DNA of 64,000 nt from Taklimakanibacter sp021828105 (GCA_021828105.1 JAKATG010000006.1:1-64000), one strand, 5' to 3'. Numbered from the stretch's first letter, positions 1 to 9,025 are shown. The notes: a model not told the origin generated them from the sequence alone. Numbers and translations are program-made.

Positions 1-50
1 GTGCTATCCTGATTGAGGACGACGAGGGATTTGCTCATATCACTTTGCAT
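1..50 (-). CDS. 5' end of an unidentified gene, possibly an IS110-type transposase (partial)
   Basis: An ATG at 50-48 on the minus strand opens a frame that stays open to the window edge and reads MQSDMSKSLVVLNQDS. A purine-rich GGAG lies about 9-10 bases upstream of the ATG, so it could be a true start. The short N-terminus is reminiscent, from memory, of the large IS110-family transposases that begin with a V-L-x-Q-D-x-T strand, but 16 residues are too few to be sure. It could equally be the divergent neighbour of the rhamnose genes, such as a regulator. Confidence 0.3.
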   Translation of the reverse strand, partial: MQSDMSKSLVVLNQDS

Positions 51-119
51 GGGGGTCACGCTCCATCAGATGTGTGGACAACGATGGGCATCTTACCCTC
101 GTCGTCCGCCCCATTGAAT

Positions 120-148
120 CTTCTCCCACGCGTGCCGCGCGGGAGAAG
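120..148. repeat. REP-like palindromic hairpin upstream of rhaD
   Basis: The arms CTTCTCCC and GGGAGAAG, extended by CGCG on each side, form a long stem with a short loop. The same stem sequence recurs at 4756-4784, so this is a member of a dispersed palindromic family rather than a gene-specific terminator. It lies about 55 bases before the rhaD start and no T-run follows it. Confidence 0.6.
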
Positions 149-202
149 GGGGAAGATGGAGAGAGCCGGGCGAGGGTATCAATGATGAAAGGTCAGTGAT
201 CC

Positions 203-2290
203 ATGACGACTACCGCCATTCCCGATCTGTGGGACGACAAGGTTGCAGCCTCGCTCAGCGAGCCGGGACTGCTGCTCTATCGCTCGAACCTGCTCGGCAG
301 TGATCTGCGCATCACCAATTTCGGCGGCGGCAATACCTCGGCCAAGGTGAAGATGACCGATCCCTTGACCCGCAAGGAAGAGACGGTGCTGTGGGTGAAA
401 GGATCGGGCGGCGACCTCGGCTCGATGAAGCTCGACGGCTTCTCGACCCTTTATCTCGACAAGCTCGAGGCGCTGAAGGGCCTCTATCGCGGCATCGCCC
501 ATGAGGACGAGATGGTCGACTACCTGCCGCATTGCACCTTCAATCTCAACCCGCGCGCGGCTTCGATCGACACGCCCTTGCACGGCTTCGTGCCCGCGAT
601 CCATGTCGATCACATGCATGCCGATGCGGTGATCGCCATCGCCGCGGCAAAGGATTCGGAAAGGCTCACACAGGAAATCTTCGGCAACGAGATGGGCTAT
701 CTGCCCTGGCAGCGGCCGGGCTTCGATCTCGGCCTCAAGCTCGGCGAGATGGCCGAGACGAACCCGCATTTCGTCGGCGTCGTGCTCGGCGCCCATGGCC
801 TCTTCACCTGGGGCAAGACGGCCAAGGAGTCCTACCAGACGACCTTGCGCATCATCAACAAGGCGGCGCTTTGGCTGGAGGAGCACCGCCGGAAGCCCGC
901 CTTCCAGGGCGCCCGGTTCGAAAGCCTCGATGCGCCGGCGCGTGCCGAGGCGGCGAAACGCCTGATGCCGGAAATCCGCGGCCGCATCTCGAGCGACGAG
1001 CGCAAGATCGGCCATTTCACCGATGCGCCGGAAGTGCTCGACTTCGTCAACAGCGTGGCACTCGACGCATTGGCGCCGCTCGGCACGTCTTGCCCCGATC
1101 ATTTCCTGCGCACCAAGATCAGGCCTTTGGTGCTGCCCTTCGACCCCAAGACGGACAATCTCGATGAGGTCATCGCCGGGCTCGACGGCACGCTCGCGGC
1201 CTATCGTCAGGATTACGCCGCCTATTACGAGCGCTCGAAGCATCCCAACTCGCCCAAGATGCGCGATGCCAATGCGGTCATCTATCTGGTACCGGGCGTC
1301 GGCATGCTGTCCTTCGCCAAGGACAAGGCGACGGCGCGCATCGCATCGGAATTCTACGTCAATGCCATCAATGTCATGCGGGGCGCCTCCGGCGTGTCGC
1401 AGTATGTCGGCCTGCCGGAGCAGGAGGCCTTCAACATCGAATACTGGCTGCTCGAAGAGGCGAAATTGCAGCGCATGCCGAAGCCGAAAAGCCTCGCCGG
1501 CCGCATCGCCTTCGTGACCGGCGGCGCCGGCGGCATCGGCCAGGCGATCGCGCACCGGCTCGCCGCCGACGGCGCCTGCGTCGTCCTCGCCGATATCGAC
1601 AAATCGGCGCTCAAGGCGACGGTAGATGCCTTCGCCGCGCGCTTCGGCAAGGACCAGGTGCATGGTGCTACGCTCGACGTCACGCAGGAAGAGGCGGTGA
1701 TCGCCGCGATGGGCGAGGCGGTCTTGCGCTTCGGCGGCGTCGATATCGTCGTCAACAATGCCGGCATCTCCTCGGCGGCACCCGTCGAGGACACGACGCT
1801 CGATCTGTGGAACAAGAACATGGCGATCCTCGGCACCGGTTACTTCCTGGTGGCGCGCGAGGGCTATCGCCTCATGAAGAAGCAGGGTCTTGGCGGGTCG
1901 ATGGTGTTCATCGGCTCGAAGAACGCCATTGCCGCCTCGGCGGGCGCCTCGGCCTATTGCACCGCCAAGGCCGCGGAAGTGCATCTGGCGCGCTGCATGG
2001 CGCTCGAAGGCGCGCCGCTCGGCATCAGGGTCAATGTCGTCAATCCCGACGCGGTGCTGCGCGGCTCCAAGATCTGGCAGGGCGAATGGCGCCAGCAGCG
2101 GGCCCAGTCCAACAAGATCAAGGAAGAGGAGCTCGAGGAATTCTACCGCAAGCGCTCTTTGCTGCAGCGCTCGGTCTATCCTGAGGATATCGCCGAAGCC
2201 GCCTTCTTCTTCGCCTCCGACCTTTCGGCCAAGTCGACCGGCAATTTCCTCAATGTCGATGCCGGCAATGCGACGAGTTTTACGAGATAG
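203..2290 (+). CDS. rhaD: bifunctional rhamnulose-1-phosphate aldolase / short-chain dehydrogenase
   Basis: This 695-residue cytosolic enzyme has two parts. Residues about 15-420 are a class II (zinc) aldolase domain, with the GGGNTS segment near the N-terminus and a metal-binding HVDHMHAD run. Residues about 430-695 are a classical SDR, with TGGAGGIG starting at Thr439 and the catalytic pair Tyr585 and Lys589. In rhizobia such fusions cleave L-rhamnulose-1-phosphate to DHAP and L-lactaldehyde and oxidise the lactaldehyde. That the gene sits two bases before rhaI supports the rhamnose assignment. The rhamnose transporter, kinase and regulator are not in the window and may lie to the left. Confidence 0.93.
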   Translation: MTTTAIPDLWDDKVAASLSEPGLLLYRSNLLGSDLRITNFGGGNTSAKVKMTDPLTRKEETVLWVKGSGGDLGSMKLDGFSTLYLDKLEALKGLYRGIAHEDEMVDYLPHCTFNLNPRAASIDTPLHGFVPAIHVDHMHADAVIAIAAAKDSERLTQEIFGNEMGYLPWQRPGFDLGLKLGEMAETNPHFVGVVLGAHGLFTWGKTAKESYQTTLRIINKAALWLEEHRRKPAFQGARFESLDAPARAEAAKRLMPEIRGRISSDERKIGHFTDAPEVLDFVNSVALDALAPLGTSCPDHFLRTKIRPLVLPFDPKTDNLDEVIAGLDGTLAAYRQDYAAYYERSKHPNSPKMRDANAVIYLVPGVGMLSFAKDKATARIASEFYVNAINVMRGASGVSQYVGLPEQEAFNIEYWLLEEAKLQRMPKPKSLAGRIAFVTGGAGGIGQAIAHRLAADGACVVLADIDKSALKATVDAFAARFGKDQVHGATLDVTQEEAVIAAMGEAVLRFGGVDIVVNNAGISSAAPVEDTTLDLWNKNMAILGTGYFLVAREGYRLMKKQGLGGSMVFIGSKNAIAASAGASAYCTAKAAEVHLARCMALEGAPLGIRVNVVNPDAVLRGSKIWQGEWRQQRAQSNKIKEEELEEFYRKRSLLQRSVYPEDIAEAAFFFASDLSAKSTGNFLNVDAGNATSFTR

Positions 2291-2292
2291 CC

Positions 2293-3585
2293 ATGACCTT
2301 TGCCATTTCCCGGGATTTCATCGCCGACGCGAACCGCAAGGACGAGAAGGCGCTGGCCGAGGACTATGCGGCGCTCGGCCGCCAGCTCGAGCGGCGCCAA
2401 ATCGACATCGAGAAGATGACGCGGCGCGCGATGGATTATGCGGTCGCGGTGCCGACCTGGGGTGTGGGCACCGGCGGCACGCGTTTCGCGCGTTTTCCAG
2501 GGCCGGGGGAGCCCCGCAACATCTTCGACAAGATCGATGATTGCGGCGTCATCCACGGGCTCACCCGAACGACGCCCACGGTCTCGCCGCATATCCCCTG
2601 GGACAGGGTCTCGGACTATAGCGCGCTTCGCCAGCAGGCGGCCTCGCATGAGCTCTCCTTCGATGCGGTGAACTCCAACACCTTCCAGGACGCCAGGGGC
2701 CAGACGCTCTCCTATAAATTCGGCTCGCTGACCCATGCCGACCGGGCGACGCGCGAGCAGGCGGTCGAGCACAATCTCGAATGCATCGAGATCGGCCGCA
2801 AGCTCGGCTCGACCGCGCTCACGGTGTGGATCGCCGACGGGTCCAATTTCCCCGGCCAGTCGAACCTCGATGCCGCCTTCGACCGTTATATGGCCTCGCT
2901 CAAGACGATCTATGACGCTTTGCCCAAGGACTGGTCGGTCTTCCTCGAGCACAAGCTCTATGAGCCCGCCTTCTATGCGACCGTGATCTCCGACTGGGGC
3001 TCGAGCTTCATGGCGGCGAGCGAGCTCGGTCCGAAAGCGAAATGCCTGGTCGATCTCGGTCATCACGCGCCCAACACCAATATCGAGCAGATCGTCGCCC
3101 GTCTCATCCGGGCGCAGAAGCTCGCCGGCTTCCATTTCAACGACTCGAAATATGGCGATGACGATCTCGATTCGGGCTCGGTCGATCCCTTCCGCCTGTT
3201 CCTGGTGTTCAATGAGCTGGTCGACGCCGAGTTGCGCCAGGCGCCCGGCTTCAACCCGGCCTATATGATCGACCAGTCGCACAATGTCACCGATCCGATC
3301 GAAAGCCTGATGCAGTCGGCGACCGAAATCCTGAGAGCCTATGTCCAGGCCTCGCTCATCGACCGGGCGGCACTGACCGCTGCGCAAGAGGAAAGCGACG
3401 TGCTTCTCGGCCATCTCCTCGTCAAGCAGGCTTTCACCACCGACGTCTCGCCGATCCTCGCCGAGGCCCGGCGGCGCAAGGGCGGTGCGACAAGCCCTAT
3501 CCGGACCTACCGCGCGTCAGGCTATCGCGCGCATAAGGCTGAGGAGCGCCCGGCCGCGGGAATAGCTCAGGCCGGTATCGTGTGA
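2293..3585 (+). CDS. rhaI: L-rhamnose isomerase, RhaI type
   Basis: This 430-residue protein is a TIM-barrel sugar isomerase of the rhizobial RhaI family and would convert L-rhamnose to L-rhamnulose. Visible family features include the early WGVGTGGTRF segment, the LEHKLYEP strand with a metal-binding Glu, the DLGHHAPNTNIEQ stretch and the FHFNDSKYGDDDLD metal/substrate strand. It starts two bases after the rhaD stop, so the two are cotranscribed. The length matches the family. Its product would be phosphorylated by a kinase that is not present here before RhaD acts. Confidence 0.93.
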   Translation: MTFAISRDFIADANRKDEKALAEDYAALGRQLERRQIDIEKMTRRAMDYAVAVPTWGVGTGGTRFARFPGPGEPRNIFDKIDDCGVIHGLTRTTPTVSPHIPWDRVSDYSALRQQAASHELSFDAVNSNTFQDARGQTLSYKFGSLTHADRATREQAVEHNLECIEIGRKLGSTALTVWIADGSNFPGQSNLDAAFDRYMASLKTIYDALPKDWSVFLEHKLYEPAFYATVISDWGSSFMAASELGPKAKCLVDLGHHAPNTNIEQIVARLIRAQKLAGFHFNDSKYGDDDLDSGSVDPFRLFLVFNELVDAELRQAPGFNPAYMIDQSHNVTDPIESLMQSATEILRAYVQASLIDRAALTAAQEESDVLLGHLLVKQAFTTDVSPILAEARRRKGGATSPIRTYRASGYRAHKAEERPAAGIAQAGIV

Positions 3586-3619
3586 TAAAAGCCCGGGCAA
3601 TTCGGTTGAGGGCACATTA

Positions 3620-4726
3620 ATGAGCAGCAGAGACATCACCAGCTATTTCCGCTTCGAGCCGGCGCCCAAACGGATCGAGGATCTGGAAACGCCGGTTCCC
3701 GTCATCGACATCGATGTGGCGGAGCGCAATCTCAAGCGCTGGCAGGAGCACTGCGACAAGATCGGCATCGCCAATCGGCCGCATATCAAGACCCACAAGC
3801 TGGTGGCGCTCGCCAAATACCAGCTGGCGCTCGGCGCCAAAGGCATCACCGTGCAAAAGCTCGGCGAGGCCGAAGTCATGGCCGATGCCGGCATCCGCGA
3901 TCTGCTGCTCACCTTCAATGTCGTCGGCGCGTCCAAGTTGAAGCGCCTCGCCGATCTCGCCAGGCGCACGGATATCTCCGTCGTCGCCGACAACGAAGCG
4001 GTGGTGAAGGGTCTCGGATCCGCCGGTGTGGCGGCCTCGCGCGATATCGCCGTGCTGGTCGAATGCGATACCGGGAGCCAGCGCAATGGCGTGCAGACAC
4101 CTGAGGAGGCCGCCCGCCTCGCCAGCGTGATCGACCGGACCCCGGGCGTCGTCTATGGCGGGCTCATGACCTATCCGGCAGCGGGCACGCGCCAGGCGAC
4201 GGAGGCTTTCTTGAGCGAAGCGCGCGATCTCGCGAAGAAAGCCGGCCTCGAGACCAAGGTCGTCTCGACCGGCGGCACGCCCGATATGTGGAGCGACGAC
4301 GGGCTTGGCGTCGCCACCGAATATCGCGCCGGCACTTACATCTATTTCGACCGCTCGCACGCCGAGCGCGGCACCTGCGCCTATGAGGATTGCGCGCTCA
4401 AGGTGCTGGCGACCGTGGTGAGCCGGCCGACCGACGAGCGCGCCCTCATCGATGCCGGCAGCAAGGCGCTCACCAGCGATCTCCTCGGCCTCCAGGGCTA
4501 TGGCGTGGTCACCGCGCTCGCCAAGGCGCCGATCTACAATATGAGCGAGGAGCACGGCTTTCTCGATATTTCCGGCCTCGCCCGGAAGCCCGAAGTGGGC
4601 GAGCTGGTGCGGATCACGCCCAACCATGTCTGCCCCGTCACTAACCTCTACGATCGTGTCATCTTCGTCAGAGGCAATGACGTGCTGGGCGCGGTCAAGG
4701 TCGACGCCCGCGGGTTGGTTCAGTAG
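3620..4726 (+). CDS. D-threonine aldolase / D-serine dehydratase-like PLP enzyme
   Basis: A 368-residue fold-type III PLP enzyme of the DSD1 / D-threonine aldolase family. The PLP lysine is Lys57 in the RPHIKTHK motif, and the C-terminal PNHVCP segment carries the His and Cys that usually bind a metal ion. It probably acts on a D-beta-hydroxy amino acid, but the true substrate (D-threonine, D-serine or 3-hydroxyaspartate) cannot be read from sequence. It begins 34 bases after rhaI on the same strand, so it may share the transcript although it has no obvious role in rhamnose use. Confidence 0.85.
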   Translation: MSSRDITSYFRFEPAPKRIEDLETPVPVIDIDVAERNLKRWQEHCDKIGIANRPHIKTHKLVALAKYQLALGAKGITVQKLGEAEVMADAGIRDLLLTFNVVGASKLKRLADLARRTDISVVADNEAVVKGLGSAGVAASRDIAVLVECDTGSQRNGVQTPEEAARLASVIDRTPGVVYGGLMTYPAAGTRQATEAFLSEARDLAKKAGLETKVVSTGGTPDMWSDDGLGVATEYRAGTYIYFDRSHAERGTCAYEDCALKVLATVVSRPTDERALIDAGSKALTSDLLGLQGYGVVTALAKAPIYNMSEEHGFLDISGLARKPEVGELVRITPNHVCPVTNLYDRVIFVRGNDVLGAVKVDARGLVQ

Positions 4727-4755
4727 AATACCCTCGCTTCCTCTCCATCATTTCC

Positions 4756-4916
4756 CTTCTCCCGCGCGGTACGCGTGGGAGAAGGTGGCCGAAGGCCGGA
4801 TGAGGGCTCTTTCGCGAAATGCAGTCTGATCTCGACGATTATTCCTCGCTGAAACAAAGAGCCCTCACCCGCCCTTCGGGCACCCTCTCCCATTGCTTCG
4901 CAACGGGCGAGGGGGA
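4756..4916. repeat. Inverted pair of REP-like elements (BIME-like)
   Basis: Copy one (4756-4813) has the long stem CTTCTCCCGCGCGG/CGCGTGGGAGAAG, then a small GGCCGAAGGCC hairpin, then ATGAGGGCTCTTT. Copy two (4856-4916) is the same unit on the other strand. It begins AAAGAGCCCTCACCC, followed by a CCCTTCGGGC hairpin and a CCTCTCCC...GGGCGAGGGGG stem. The pair fills the space between two convergent genes. The first stem is shared with the element at 120-148. Confidence 0.75.
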
Positions 4917-4939
4917 AAATTGCGGACGGCTCGCTCGCC

Positions 4940-5707
4940 TCACGACACACCCTTCAGCACTGTGTCGATGAAAGGGATGAAGCCCGCGGTGGCGCCGGCA
5001 TCGACGGGCAAGGTCGCGCCGGTTATGCCGCTCGACAGAGGCGAGGCGAGGAAGACGACGGCATTCGCCACTTCTTCGGGCGTCACCATCCGCTTCAGCG
5101 CATAGAGCCTGGTGACGCGCGGCAAGAGATGCGGCTCGGCCTCGAGGCGATGATCCCAGGCATGGGTGCGGGTCGAGCCCGGCGAGACGACATTCGACCT
5201 TATGCCGTGCTCGCCACATTCGACGGCGATGGCGCGCGAATAGGCCTCGATGCCGGCCTTGGCCGCGGCATAGACCGGATTGCCGAAATGCAGCACGGCA
5301 TTAACCGAGCTCACGAAGACGATGCTGCCGCGCTTGCGCTCGACCATCGCCGGCAGAAGCGCCTGGGTGAACTGCATGACGCCTGAAAGATTCAGCTGCA
5401 ATTCACGCTCGATCACCTCCGGCGTCACATCCTGCATGAGCTCGGCGCGGGTCCAGCCGGCATTGTTGATGAGGCAGTCGGGCGCGCCGAATTGCCCCAA
5501 GATGTTTTCCGCCGCCTTTCCGATCGAACGGGGCGCCAGGAGGTCAAAAACCTCCAGATGATCGGGGGCGATCGGCTCATCCGTATTGGCCGCCTTGTCG
5601 CAGCCGATGACGACGGCGCCTTGATCGGCAAAGGCCTTCACCAGGGAGGCCCCTATGCCGCCGCCGGCCCCGGTGATGACAACCCGCTTGCCCTTCAATC
5701 CCGTCAT
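4940..5707 (-). CDS. SDR-family oxidoreductase
   Basis: A 255-residue classical short-chain dehydrogenase. The NAD(P)-binding motif TGAGGGIG is near residue 12. The NNAG motif lies near residue 81. A catalytic Ser in the SSVN segment and Tyr-x-x-x-Lys in YAAAKAG sit near residues 136-154. It probably oxidises a sugar or hydroxy-acid alcohol. It is convergent with the DSD1-like gene and divergent from the binding-protein gene at 5857, and the 149-base gap between those two divergent genes probably carries both promoters. The substrate is unknown. Confidence 0.87.
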   Translation of the reverse strand: MTGLKGKRVVITGAGGGIGASLVKAFADQGAVVIGCDKAANTDEPIAPDHLEVFDLLAPRSIGKAAENILGQFGAPDCLINNAGWTRAELMQDVTPEVIERELQLNLSGVMQFTQALLPAMVERKRGSIVFVSSVNAVLHFGNPVYAAAKAGIEAYSRAIAVECGEHGIRSNVVSPGSTRTHAWDHRLEAEPHLLPRVTRLYALKRMVTPEEVANAVVFLASPLSSGITGATLPVDAGATAGFIPFIDTVLKGVS

Positions 5708-5856
5708 GACGCCTCGTCCGTGTTGCGTTACCCGATACAGCCAGTTCTGCTTGTTTTCTCTCGTTATTACCAGTATTTAACGAGACCGGATCGGGAGAAA
5801 GTTCCTTCCGCCCGACATGGGCATCTAGCAAAGCAATATTCTGACCGGGAGGAAAT

Positions 5857-7089
5857 ATGAAATGCCGGTTCTGGCGAACCGCCTGTGCGGCCGGGCTCTG
5901 CCTCGTCGTCCTCACCGGTGCCGCTTTGGCCGGCAGCGTCAGGATCATCGTCCCGCAATATAGCGCCAGGACGGGTCCCTTCTTCGCCGAGGTGGAACGC
6001 GATTTCGAGGCCGCCAATCCCGATACCGACATCCAGATCGAGATGGTGCCGCGGGAAGATTTGCGGCGCAGGCTCACCACGGGCCTCGGCGAGGGGACCA
6101 ACCCCGATCTCGCGATCATCGGCCAGCGCTGGCTCGTCGATTTCGTGAAGCTGCAGGCGATCGAACCGCTCGACGGCTTCATCGGCGACGAGCTCAAGGG
6201 CCGCTTCATCGACAGCTTCATCCAGGCCGGGATGATGGACGGCAAGATCCAGGGCCTGCCCTTCACCGCGTCGGTGAGCGCGCTCTATTACAACAAGGAC
6301 CTGTTCGGGAAGGCCGGCATCGCCGAACCGCCCAAGACATGGGACGAGCTCAAAGCCGCGGCGGAGAAGGTTTCGGCCCTGGGGGGCGGGATCTATGGCT
6401 ACGGCCTGCCCGGCAAGGGTGTCGAGGCGGACATCTCCTATTATTATGTGATGTGGGGACAAGGGGTGGAGGTCATCGACGAGAATGGTCGGTCGGGCCT
6501 CGCCAGCGACGGGGCCATCGCGGCGGCGAAATTCTATAAGGAGCTGATCGACAAGGGCGCCACTCAGCCCGCCGTCACCGCTTTCCCGCGCGAGGGTGTC
6601 GAGAACCTGTTCAAGGAAGGCAAGCTCGGCATGGTGATCGCCGCCCCGCTCCTGGCGAAAGAGATCAAGGAAGCCGGGCGCGGCTTCAATTACGGCGTCG
6701 CCACCATACCGGCCGGACCCACGGGCGCGCGCGGCACCTATGGCGAGACCGACCTCGCCGTCATGTTCAAGAATTCCAAGAGCAAGGAAGAGGCCTGGAA
6801 ATTCCTCGATTATCTCTTCACCGCGCCCTTGCGCGCCCGCTTCACGCAAGATGAAGGCTTCCTGCCGGTCACCAAGGAAGAGACCGGGCTCGAGCATTAT
6901 GCGAACGACGCCGAGCTCAAGATCTTCGTCGAGCTCCTGCCTCTGGCGCGCTTCACGCCGCTGATTGCCGGCTGGGAGATCGTGGCGCAGCGGACCATCG
7001 AAGCGCTGCAGAAGGTCTATCTCGGCGGCGATGCCGATCAGATCCTGAAGGCGGTCGCCGAAGAGATCAACCGCATCCTGCTCAAATAG
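5857..7089 (+). CDS. ABC transporter sugar-binding protein (orphan)
   Basis: A 410-residue extracellular solute-binding protein of the family-1 (maltose-type) fold. It has a Sec signal peptide at residues 1-27, ending near the AALAG segment. A strong GGGAGGAAAT ribosome site precedes the ATG by a few bases. The YYNKDLFGKAGI segment and the later WKFLDYLF helix are typical of sugar-binding proteins. No permease or ATPase is encoded nearby, since the next gene is ridA, so it must use a distant transporter or have another role. Its ligand is unknown. Confidence 0.88.
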   Translation: MKCRFWRTACAAGLCLVVLTGAALAGSVRIIVPQYSARTGPFFAEVERDFEAANPDTDIQIEMVPREDLRRRLTTGLGEGTNPDLAIIGQRWLVDFVKLQAIEPLDGFIGDELKGRFIDSFIQAGMMDGKIQGLPFTASVSALYYNKDLFGKAGIAEPPKTWDELKAAAEKVSALGGGIYGYGLPGKGVEADISYYYVMWGQGVEVIDENGRSGLASDGAIAAAKFYKELIDKGATQPAVTAFPREGVENLFKEGKLGMVIAAPLLAKEIKEAGRGFNYGVATIPAGPTGARGTYGETDLAVMFKNSKSKEEAWKFLDYLFTAPLRARFTQDEGFLPVTKEETGLEHYANDAELKIFVELLPLARFTPLIAGWEIVAQRTIEALQKVYLGGDADQILKAVAEEINRILLK

Positions 7090-7109
7090 CGCAACGGAGA
7101 AAGGCAACC

Positions 7110-7478
7110 ATGAAGAAACAGGTTTTCGGCGCATCGCATGTGCCACTGTCGCCCGCGGTCAGGGCCGGCGATCTGGTCTATGTCTCGGGCCAGGTCCCGG
7201 TCGATGCGCAAGGCAATATCGTTCAGGGCGGCGTCAAGGAGCAGACCCGCCAGGTGCTCGACAATGTCAAAGCGGCGCTGGCGCTGGCCGGCGCCACGAT
7301 GGAGGAGGTCGTCAAAACCACGGTCTGGCTCGAGGATGCGCGCGATTTCGGCGCCTTCAACCAGGTCTATGCGTCCTATTTTCCCAAGGAGCCGCCGGCA
7401 CGCTCGACCGCCGAAAGCCGTCTCATGATCCCCATCAAGGTCGAGATCGAGGCGATCGCCTATTCGCCCAAGAAATAA
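7110..7478 (+). CDS. ridA: RidA-family enamine/imine deaminase
   Basis: A 122-residue RidA (YjgF/YER057c/UK114) protein. It shows the typical LSPAVRAGDLVYVSGQ start, the middle VVKTTVWLEDARDF strand-helix and the C-terminal PPARSTAE segment, whose Arg is the active-site residue in deaminating members. Such proteins hydrolyse 2-aminoacrylate and related enamines made by PLP enzymes, which fits the nearby DSD1-like PLP enzyme at 3620. It follows the binding-protein gene by 20 bases and is probably cotranscribed with it. Confidence 0.9.
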   Translation: MKKQVFGASHVPLSPAVRAGDLVYVSGQVPVDAQGNIVQGGVKEQTRQVLDNVKAALALAGATMEEVVKTTVWLEDARDFGAFNQVYASYFPKEPPARSTAESRLMIPIKVEIEAIAYSPKK

Positions 7479-7482
7479 ATGG

Positions 7483-7514
7483 ATGGCCGGGGCAGAGCCC
7501 GGCCATGTAGTTTT
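7483..7514 (+). terminator. Rho-independent terminator-like hairpin after ridA
   Basis: A perfect stem ATGGCCGGG / CCCGGCCAT (7483-7491 and 7498-7506) with a six-base loop is followed by GTAG and a short T-run at 7511-7514. It starts five bases after the ridA stop. It also argues against the longer reading frame that would begin at 7479 through this hairpin, and so supports the downstream start at 7572. Confidence 0.65.
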
Positions 7515-7571
7515 CCGAGGGATGCGCTAACGTCGTCTCCGTTGAACAGGAGCATGGAGGTCCGATCAGCC

Positions 7572-8141
7572 ATGGCGCCGCCCCGCCTTCACCTCGTTGT
7601 GCCGGAGACGACGGCTGAGCATGCGGTCCGCTGCTTCACCGCGATCTGTGCGGCGGGCGATGTCGCGAGCGCGCTGGCGCCGGGCGACCTCGTGCCAGCG
7701 CTGCTGCCCTCCGCCGCCAAGCACAGTGTGGCGCTGCTCAGCGCCGATGAGAAACATGCGCGCGCCTGCGACGGCATCGAGGTCGGCACGCGCGCCGATT
7801 ACGATCATGCCCGCAAGCTGCTCGGCGCCGACAAGATCATCGGCGCGCTCGTCGGCATCTCGCGCCATGTGGCCATGGACCTCGCCGAGGCCGGCGCCGA
7901 CTATGTCGCTTTCCACCAGGCCCGGATGAAGCCGCATGAGGAGCCGATCATCCAATGGTGGACGAGCCTGTTCGAGGTGCCGTGCATCGCCGCCGATCCG
8001 GTGGGGCCTGACGGCATCGCCCAATTATTGACGCAACAGCCGGATTTCATCCGCCCGCCGGATTCGATCTGGACATCGCCCGAGGAAGCCCGGCGGATCG
8101 TCACCGAGCTGATGCGGGCGATTTCGGGACAAGCCCCATGA
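7572..8141 (+). CDS. Thiamine phosphate synthase-like (TenI/ThiE) protein
   Basis: A 189-residue protein with the TIM-barrel pattern of ThiE/TenI: an N-terminal RLHLVVPE strand, an alternating beta-alpha pattern with LLPSA and IEVGTRADY, and the GALVGISRHVAMDLAEAGADYVAF run. Real ThiE joins HMP-PP and HET-P, but the usual pyrophosphate-binding residues are not clearly visible, so a degenerate TenI-like role is possible. The ATG at 7572 is preferred because the in-frame codons before it run through a terminator hairpin. Its stop overlaps the start of the Sel1 gene by 4 bases. Confidence 0.7.
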   Translation: MAPPRLHLVVPETTAEHAVRCFTAICAAGDVASALAPGDLVPALLPSAAKHSVALLSADEKHARACDGIEVGTRADYDHARKLLGADKIIGALVGISRHVAMDLAEAGADYVAFHQARMKPHEEPIIQWWTSLFEVPCIAADPVGPDGIAQLLTQQPDFIRPPDSIWTSPEEARRIVTELMRAISGQAP

Positions 8142-9025
8142 AACGCATCCTCGCTTTGCTCTTCATCCTTCTCCTCGCCGCTCCAGCCCTGGCGCAGGCC
8201 TCCTATGAGGAGGCCGTTCTTCTTTATGAGGACAAGGACTATAAGGGGGCCCGCGAAATCGCCGAAGCGGCGGCCAAAAAGGGCGATGCGCGGGCCATGG
8301 CGATGCTCGGCCTCTTCTACCAGAAAGGCCTCGGCGTCGACGCCGATCTCAACAAGGCCGTCGACTGGTATGCGCGAGCCGGCGAGAAGAACGACGTCGG
8401 CGCCCAGTATTCGCTGGCCGAGATCTATCTCGACGGCGCGCTCGGCGAGGCCGATGCGGATCGCGGACGCTATTGGCTCACCAAGGCCGCCGGCCACGGC
8501 AAGCCCGAGGCCGAGCATCGGCTGGGCCTGCTCGCCGCCGGCGAGACGCCCCCCGACTGGCCCGAGGCTGCAGACTGGTTCGGCAAGGCGGCGGCCCAGG
8601 ACTATGCCGATTCGCAATACAATCTCGGTGTCCTCTATGCCGAAGGCAAAGGCGTCGAGCAGAGCAAGATCAAGGCCGGCGAATGGTTCGCCAAGGCGGC
8701 GATGAAAGGCCATCGCGACGCGGCGCTCGATTACGGCATCATGGTGTTTCGCGGCGACGGCGTGAAGAAGGACGAGAAGGTCGGCGCCGAGTGGCTCCTC
8801 GTTTCGGCCAAGCGCGGCAATCCGGTGGCGCAGAACCGCGTGGCGCGGCTCTATGCGACGGGTCGCATCTTCGGCGTCGATCCGGTCGAAGCGGTAAAAT
8901 GGCACTTTCTCGCGCGCCAGGGCGGGCGCAGCGATGCCTGGCTCGACGATTTCATCGCCCGTTTGCCGCCGGCGACGCAAGAGGAAGGCCGGACGCGCGC
9001 CCAGAGCTTCAAGCCCAATAGCTGA
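8138..9025 (+). CDS. Secreted Sel1/TPR-repeat protein
   Basis: A 295-residue protein with a Sec signal peptide (residues 1-19, cleaved near ALAQA). It is followed by a row of about seven Sel1-like repeats carrying the A-x-x-x-L-G-x-x-Y pattern, for example AMAMLGLFYQKGLGV, AQYSLAEIY and SQYNLGVLYAEGKGV. Such alpha-solenoid proteins act as periplasmic scaffolds in signalling or envelope maintenance. The start overlaps the upstream ThiE-like stop as ATGA, so the pair is translationally coupled even though the products seem unrelated. The partner is unknown. Confidence 0.85.
   Translation: MKRILALLFILLLAAPALAQASYEEAVLLYEDKDYKGAREIAEAAAKKGDARAMAMLGLFYQKGLGVDADLNKAVDWYARAGEKNDVGAQYSLAEIYLDGALGEADADRGRYWLTKAAGHGKPEAEHRLGLLAAGETPPDWPEAADWFGKAAAQDYADSQYNLGVLYAEGKGVEQSKIKAGEWFAKAAMKGHRDAALDYGIMVFRGDGVKKDEKVGAEWLLVSAKRGNPVAQNRVARLYATGRIFGVDPVEAVKWHFLARQGGRSDAWLDDFIARLPPATQEEGRTRAQSFKPNS

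Noticed and set aside
179..1984. A 601-codon open frame on the minus strand opposite rhaD
   Set aside because: It is a shadow of the GC-rich rhaD coding frame, with Arg/His/Asp-rich low-complexity translation and no family motifs.
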